The translations under genes were made by a program, and so were the position numbers. The notes under the pieces are model-generated. The model had not been told where the DNA came from and did not search any database. It saw only the letters and a list, made by a program, of their open reading frames with translations. From positions 1 to 64,000 of the forward strand of contig JAOTON010001375.1 in NCBI GenBank assembly GCA_034440635.1: a DNA stretch of 64,000 nucleotides, written 5' to 3'. Position 1 is the first letter of the stretch. Every line of letters starts with the position of its first letter. Source of the DNA: Lepas anatifera (taxonomy: Eukaryota > Arthropoda > Thecostraca > Lepadidae). Shown in pieces: positions 60,157 to 64,000 of the stretch.

Positions 60157-60694
60157 TTGTTCCTTGGAAATTGGGCGCGAAGCCTTTGACCCAAATAAAG
60201 GGCAGTTGACTCTGTTGGGACGGATTTTGTTCAGACCGAGCTAAACTGGAGCACCAGTTGATTTAGGTACCTACCAGGCTAAACAACTGTCCTTCCCATG
60301 TGGCTATCTTTCCTTTACTGTTGGAGAAATTCGGTCAAATGAATGTTTTTTAATAAGGCTGACAAAGCTTTGTTGAGCACCATGGAATGTAAAAATATTC
60401 TGGTTCCACCCGCGGCATGTTCATCAGGGCTAATAGAGATGCGCACATGGCTTCGTTCCAACCAAGCATGCAATGTTGGGTGTGGAAATACAGGACTCAC
60501 TAGAAGTGGTGGCGTGTGGAAGTAGGCCTTCCCAGGATCGATCTTTGCAAGGTTGTGCTGTGGAAATTTGAGGTCTCTGAAGTACACCCCTGAACAGTGA
60601 GTTTCACACGCACACCTATGAATAATATTCTAAAAGGATATTCTTGCAACCGTCATAATCATTTGTCGCGGGTATATTCAAGCTAGAATAGCTG
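60157..60694. other. Unassigned
   Basis: No gene or repeat end is recognised. Confidence 0.4.
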
Positions 60695-60873
60695 TTGGGG
60701 CTTGACGACATTCCAACTGGCAAGGTTATTTGACGCTGCCAGCGCTCACCCTGTCAGGCAGGATTTGGGGGAACAGACCAACTTTCTCTGAGGTTCGGCC
60801 GGGATCTGAACCCGGGACCTGTGCCTCAGGAGACATAGATGATAACCACTGAGCCACTCATCCCTCTTCAAGC
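60695..60873 (-). mobile_element. tRNA-derived SINE, most complete copy
   Basis: On the minus strand the tRNA-like head reads GAGGGATGAGTGGCTCAGTGG, with an A box TGGCTCAGTGG (60847-60857) and a B box GGTTCAGATCC (60802-60812) inside a perfect CCGGG/CCCGG stem. The head is followed by GAACCTCAGAGAAAG and then the family tail (CCTGACAGGGTGAGCGCTGGC to AAGCCCCAAC). The head lacks a good anticodon stem, so it is a SINE and not a working tRNA gene. Pol III transcription from the internal boxes is the expected mode. Confidence 0.75.
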
Positions 60874-61519
60874 TCGAAACAGAGATGAGAACGTTAAGGA
60901 CGTTATTCAAACCAGTGTGCAGGGTTTCGCCAGGCAAGTAACAGGGCGCGTACCGTCTTGATCTGTTTATCAATACCAGGTCAGATACTAAAATGAAAAT
61001 TCCCTGAGATTTATAAATATTTGCCCCGTAATACTAGCAAAGGATTTCCGATGCAAACGAAAATGCTCGTTTTTATTTTACAAATCACTGAAGCTCATAG
61101 CAGGACTGATTTCTACTGTCGTAGCATGCTGGTCATGCAAAAAGATAACTCTGGTAGCTGGTCCATAGTGTAGCCTTCCTCTGCTTCTCACGATCGGACC
61201 ATAATCCAATGTTCGGGAGAGAACCAGACCCGCTGATTTCAGTCAACCAGAAAAGAAGCCGAGGATAGCTCACCTTGGATTACAGCGATGACACACATCA
61301 AGCCCTTTTACGATCACTATATTTTCCGGTATTGTGCCGGTTTCTCAACAAACAACTCTGCTGGTGTCCGGATATGGTGTAGGCCTAGGGTTATCGTTCA
61401 ACTATCTTTGAACTTGAATAGGTCCCAGAGAAGCATTGTCACGCCACCATTGTCACCACTGATAGTTGGGGAAAGTGATGATTACATGTATGCTTATGAA
61501 ACACGTAAGGAAGACTAGA
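60874..61519. other. Unassigned
   Basis: Nothing is recognised. Confidence 0.4.
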
Positions 61520-64000
61520 AGCTTTGTCTATGTCTACCATTTATTGGCCACAATCATGTTGCTGATTATTTTGCCAATTCGGGCGTCTTTAGCGTACAAA
61601 TCACATTCCACGTTTTAGCAACAAATTTACAATTACACTTAACAATTTCACTTAGCAATTACAATTACAACAATTACAATACAAATTTACGGTGAGCCTA
61701 TGAAAGATTATCAGGTTTACACAACATATTAATAAACGAGTTAACCGACACTGCTTGGACAGTTTCTTCAGGCAGAGCATTCCAGTCGCTGATTGTTTTT
61801 GGAAGAAACGAGTTGAGGTGGTATTCGGTCCTGCATCGTGGTATCAAAAATTGTTGACCATGTCCTCGTCGCTGTCTTTCTGGTAGTGGCGTCAGTTTGA
61901 CTTTGATGTCTTCCACGGCTACCGTCTCATGTAGTATCTTGTAAAGCATGGTTAGCCGGGCTACTCTTCGTCTTTCCTCGAGAGATCTCCATTCGAGTCG
62001 CTTCATGATATCTGTTACACTTGATGTTCTTCGAAAGTCCCTCACAACGAAGCGCGCTGCCCTCCGTTGAACTGATTCAATCCTGTTGATGTGTTGTTGC
62101 TGGTGCGGATCCCAGATGGTACTTGCATATTCGAGGATAGGACGCACATAGGCTTTATATGCAGTATCCTTGATTTTCCATGACTTTATTTTCAGATTTC
62201 TCTTCAAGAATCCTAGAGCTCTGTTTGCTTTGGAACAAACGTTTTCAATGTGGTCGCTCCAGCCGATGTCTTTTTTATGGTGATGCCGAGGTACTTAGCA
62301 CTCCTCACTGTATCCAATGTGTGGCTGTGTAGTATGTATTGATACGGCAAGGGTTCCCTGCATCTGGTTACTGGAAGTGAGACACACTTCTGCGGGGTGA
62401 AATTGCATGTCCCACTTGCGTTCCCACGATGCCAGCGCGTTCAAGTCTTGTTGCAGTGCTAATTGGTCAGACATGCTATCCACTGCAGTGTAGATTGCAG
62501 TGTCGTCAGCAAATAGTCTTGATCGTGTCCTCAGGTTGTTCGGGAGATCATTAATATACACGAGGAATAGGCACGGGCCGAGGACACTTCCCTGTGGCAC
62601 ACCAGACTTGACATCAATGAACCCGGACTTGACACCATTGACAACCACTGCCTGTCTTCTGCTTGTCAGAAAGTCTAAAATCCATTGGTTGATTTTTCCA
62701 ACGACGCCATACTGCCGAAGCTTGTGGATAAGCAGGCTATGATTGACCTTGTCGAAAGCCTTGGCGAAGTCCATGATGAGGATGTCAGTCTGTTGCCCTC
62801 GAGAAGTATTTTCAATGAGCTCATTTGTGAATCCTAGAAGCTGTGTTTCACAAGACCTCTTCTTACGGAATCCATGTTGTTGGCTGCTCATGATTTCGTT
62901 ATTTTCCAAGTGGTTCATGATGGTGCTGGTAAGTATATGTTCCAGTGTCTTGCAGCACACACTGGTGAGTGACACTGGACGGTAGTTGGCTGGATCGTTT
63001 CGTTGGCCCTTTTTGAACACCGGCGTCACCAGTGCGGTCTTCCAGTCAGCAGGGACCATACCAGATTCCAGAGAAGATCTAAAAATCATGGTAAGAATCG
63101 GTGCCACCTCGTCAGAAAGTTCTTTCAGTACTCGAGTGCTCAGATTATCCGGACCAGAAGCTTTGTTTGGGTCTAGGTTGGTAAGCAGCTTCCGCACTCC
63201 CTATACGGTGATGGTTATGTCTTCAAGGACTGGACTATTGTGAGGAGGCATAGCACATTTGTTGTTGAACTCGTCTTGGTTGTAGCCTCTGCCTTCGCTG
63301 AAAACAGATTGAAATTGGCTATTTAGTATTTGAGCCTGTCTTTTGGGGTCGGATATCAGGTGACCGTTTTCTTTTAATGGTGCAACACCAACATTTGATG
63401 ACTTAAGATGTTTGATGTATGTCCAAAATCGCTTATCTTTGGTTCTTTGTTCTGGGTCGATACCTTCGAAGATAGAGTTCAGGTAGTGCCAATAAGCACG
63501 CCTCAGTTGTCGTTGAACTTCTCCCCGCAATTGTACATACTCTGTTTTCGTGTCTTCATTTCCTGTTTTGCGCATCTTCTTGAAAAGACGGTTTTTACGG
63601 TTGATTAGGCGCCGAAGAGAAGGATTTATCCATGGTTTACTTTCCTTTGAACGAGCTACTTTGTGTGGAATGAATTTGGCGATGGCGTCCGATAATGAGT
63701 CTTTGAAAAAAGTCCACAGTTCTTCAGTAGTGGCCGCATGTCTCATAGAACGCATCCTGGAATGATATCATTACATGCGCCTTTAAGACCGGTCCAATTT
63801 GCCTTCTTGTAAAGTGGATTAGTCTTGGTGTTTGTTTGGCGGTTTTTTGGATTGATGGAAAACTCGCAGTAAACAGCATCATGGTCAGATAATCCCGGAA
63901 TGACCTCCACTCTTGAGATGAGTTGAGGGCAGTTTGTTATCATCCGGTCCAGGATGTTATTTCGTCTTGTTGGTGACAGGACAAGCTGCTCGAGTCCGTT
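61520..64000 (-). mobile_element. APE-type LINE, near-intact RT, cut by the window end
   Basis: From the window edge leftward, the minus strand encodes the end of an endonuclease domain (PGLSDHDAVY), a linker, a full reverse transcriptase, a C-terminal domain and a stop near 61698. An AT-rich 3' region of repeated TTGTAATTG follows at about 61615-61690. The far 3' end is not certain; 61520 is an estimate from where the AT-rich tail stops. It is more intact than the LINE at 1-4 kb. Confidence 0.9.
61698..64000 (-). pseudogene. LINE polyprotein (endonuclease-RT), lightly damaged
   Basis: The reading enters at the window end in the endonuclease (LDRMITNCPQL, PGLSDHDAVYCEFS). A frameshift lies near 63745-63760. 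The linker has SKPWINPSLRRLINRKNRLF. An in-frame TAG (63201-63203) sits just before GVRKLLTNLDPNKASGPD. The RT then runs open for 268 residues with NYRPVSLTSV, QQHGFRKKRSCETQL, MDFAKAFDKVNHSLL, GVPQGSVLGP and the catalytic FADDTAIY (about 62513-62490). Two single-base shifts, near 62393 and in an A-run near 62275, cancel each other. The C-terminal domain continues YVRPILEYASTIWDPH, RIESVQRRAARFV to the stop. It would nick DNA and reverse-transcribe its RNA if intact. Confidence 0.9.

Noticed and set aside
60785..60873. Functional tRNA gene on the minus strand
   Set aside because: A and B boxes are good, but the anticodon stem does not pair properly, and the sequence continues into a tail shared with other SINE copies.

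Overview
The window looks like intergenic DNA from an animal genome, most likely an invertebrate. It holds remains of APE-type non-LTR retrotransposons, a PIF/Harbinger transposase with intron-like gaps, a Penelope-like endonuclease fragment, tRNA-derived SINEs, many short inverted-repeat elements (MITEs), two minisatellite arrays of more than 1 kb and long GT, GA, GGA and TA microsatellites. The exact lineage cannot be read from the sequence. I found no convincing host protein-coding gene; recognisable coding sequence belongs to transposable elements and nearly all of it is broken.

Layout. 1-4.0 kb: a decayed minus-strand LINE, split by a 1.24 kb TTAA-flanked element that itself carries a smaller MITE. 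4.0-5.4 kb: degraded repeat DNA. 5.4-8.5 kb: a GGCGCC-rich degenerate minisatellite with a higher-order period near 593 bp. 8.9-12.1 kb: a run of MITEs, with TTAA elements nested in one another. 12.8-20.6 kb: microsatellites, two copies of a 456 bp MITE, a SINE with target-site duplication, and a 1.55 kb inverted-repeat element. 21.3-22.8 kb: a decayed Harbinger locus. 24.7-32.6 kb: TTAA elements, a LINE 3' scrap, a 30 bp-type minisatellite and a Penelope-like scrap. 33.0-35.6 kb: a GT/TGCG microsatellite, a GC-rich block and a 37/38 bp minisatellite. 37-53 kb: three full copies of an approximately 1 kb TTAA element (39.05, 48.40 and 52.30 kb), with SINE pieces, a GA tract and a 300 bp palindrome. 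54-60 kb: a GGA tract and more TTAA and hAT-like elements. 61.5-64.0 kb: a second, much better preserved LINE running off the window end.

The dominant theme is elements bounded by TTAA. At least six sequence families with different terminal inverted repeats end in TTAA, which suggests non-autonomous elements moved by piggyBac-like or other TTAA-targeting transposases not present here. The ~1 kb family is packed with the nuclear-receptor half-site AGGTCA (19 and 20 exact copies in two elements, 10 in the third). It has an ATCGAT-centred palindrome just inside the ends. This is the most interesting signal in the window. All calls come from reading the sequence; no database comparison was possible.
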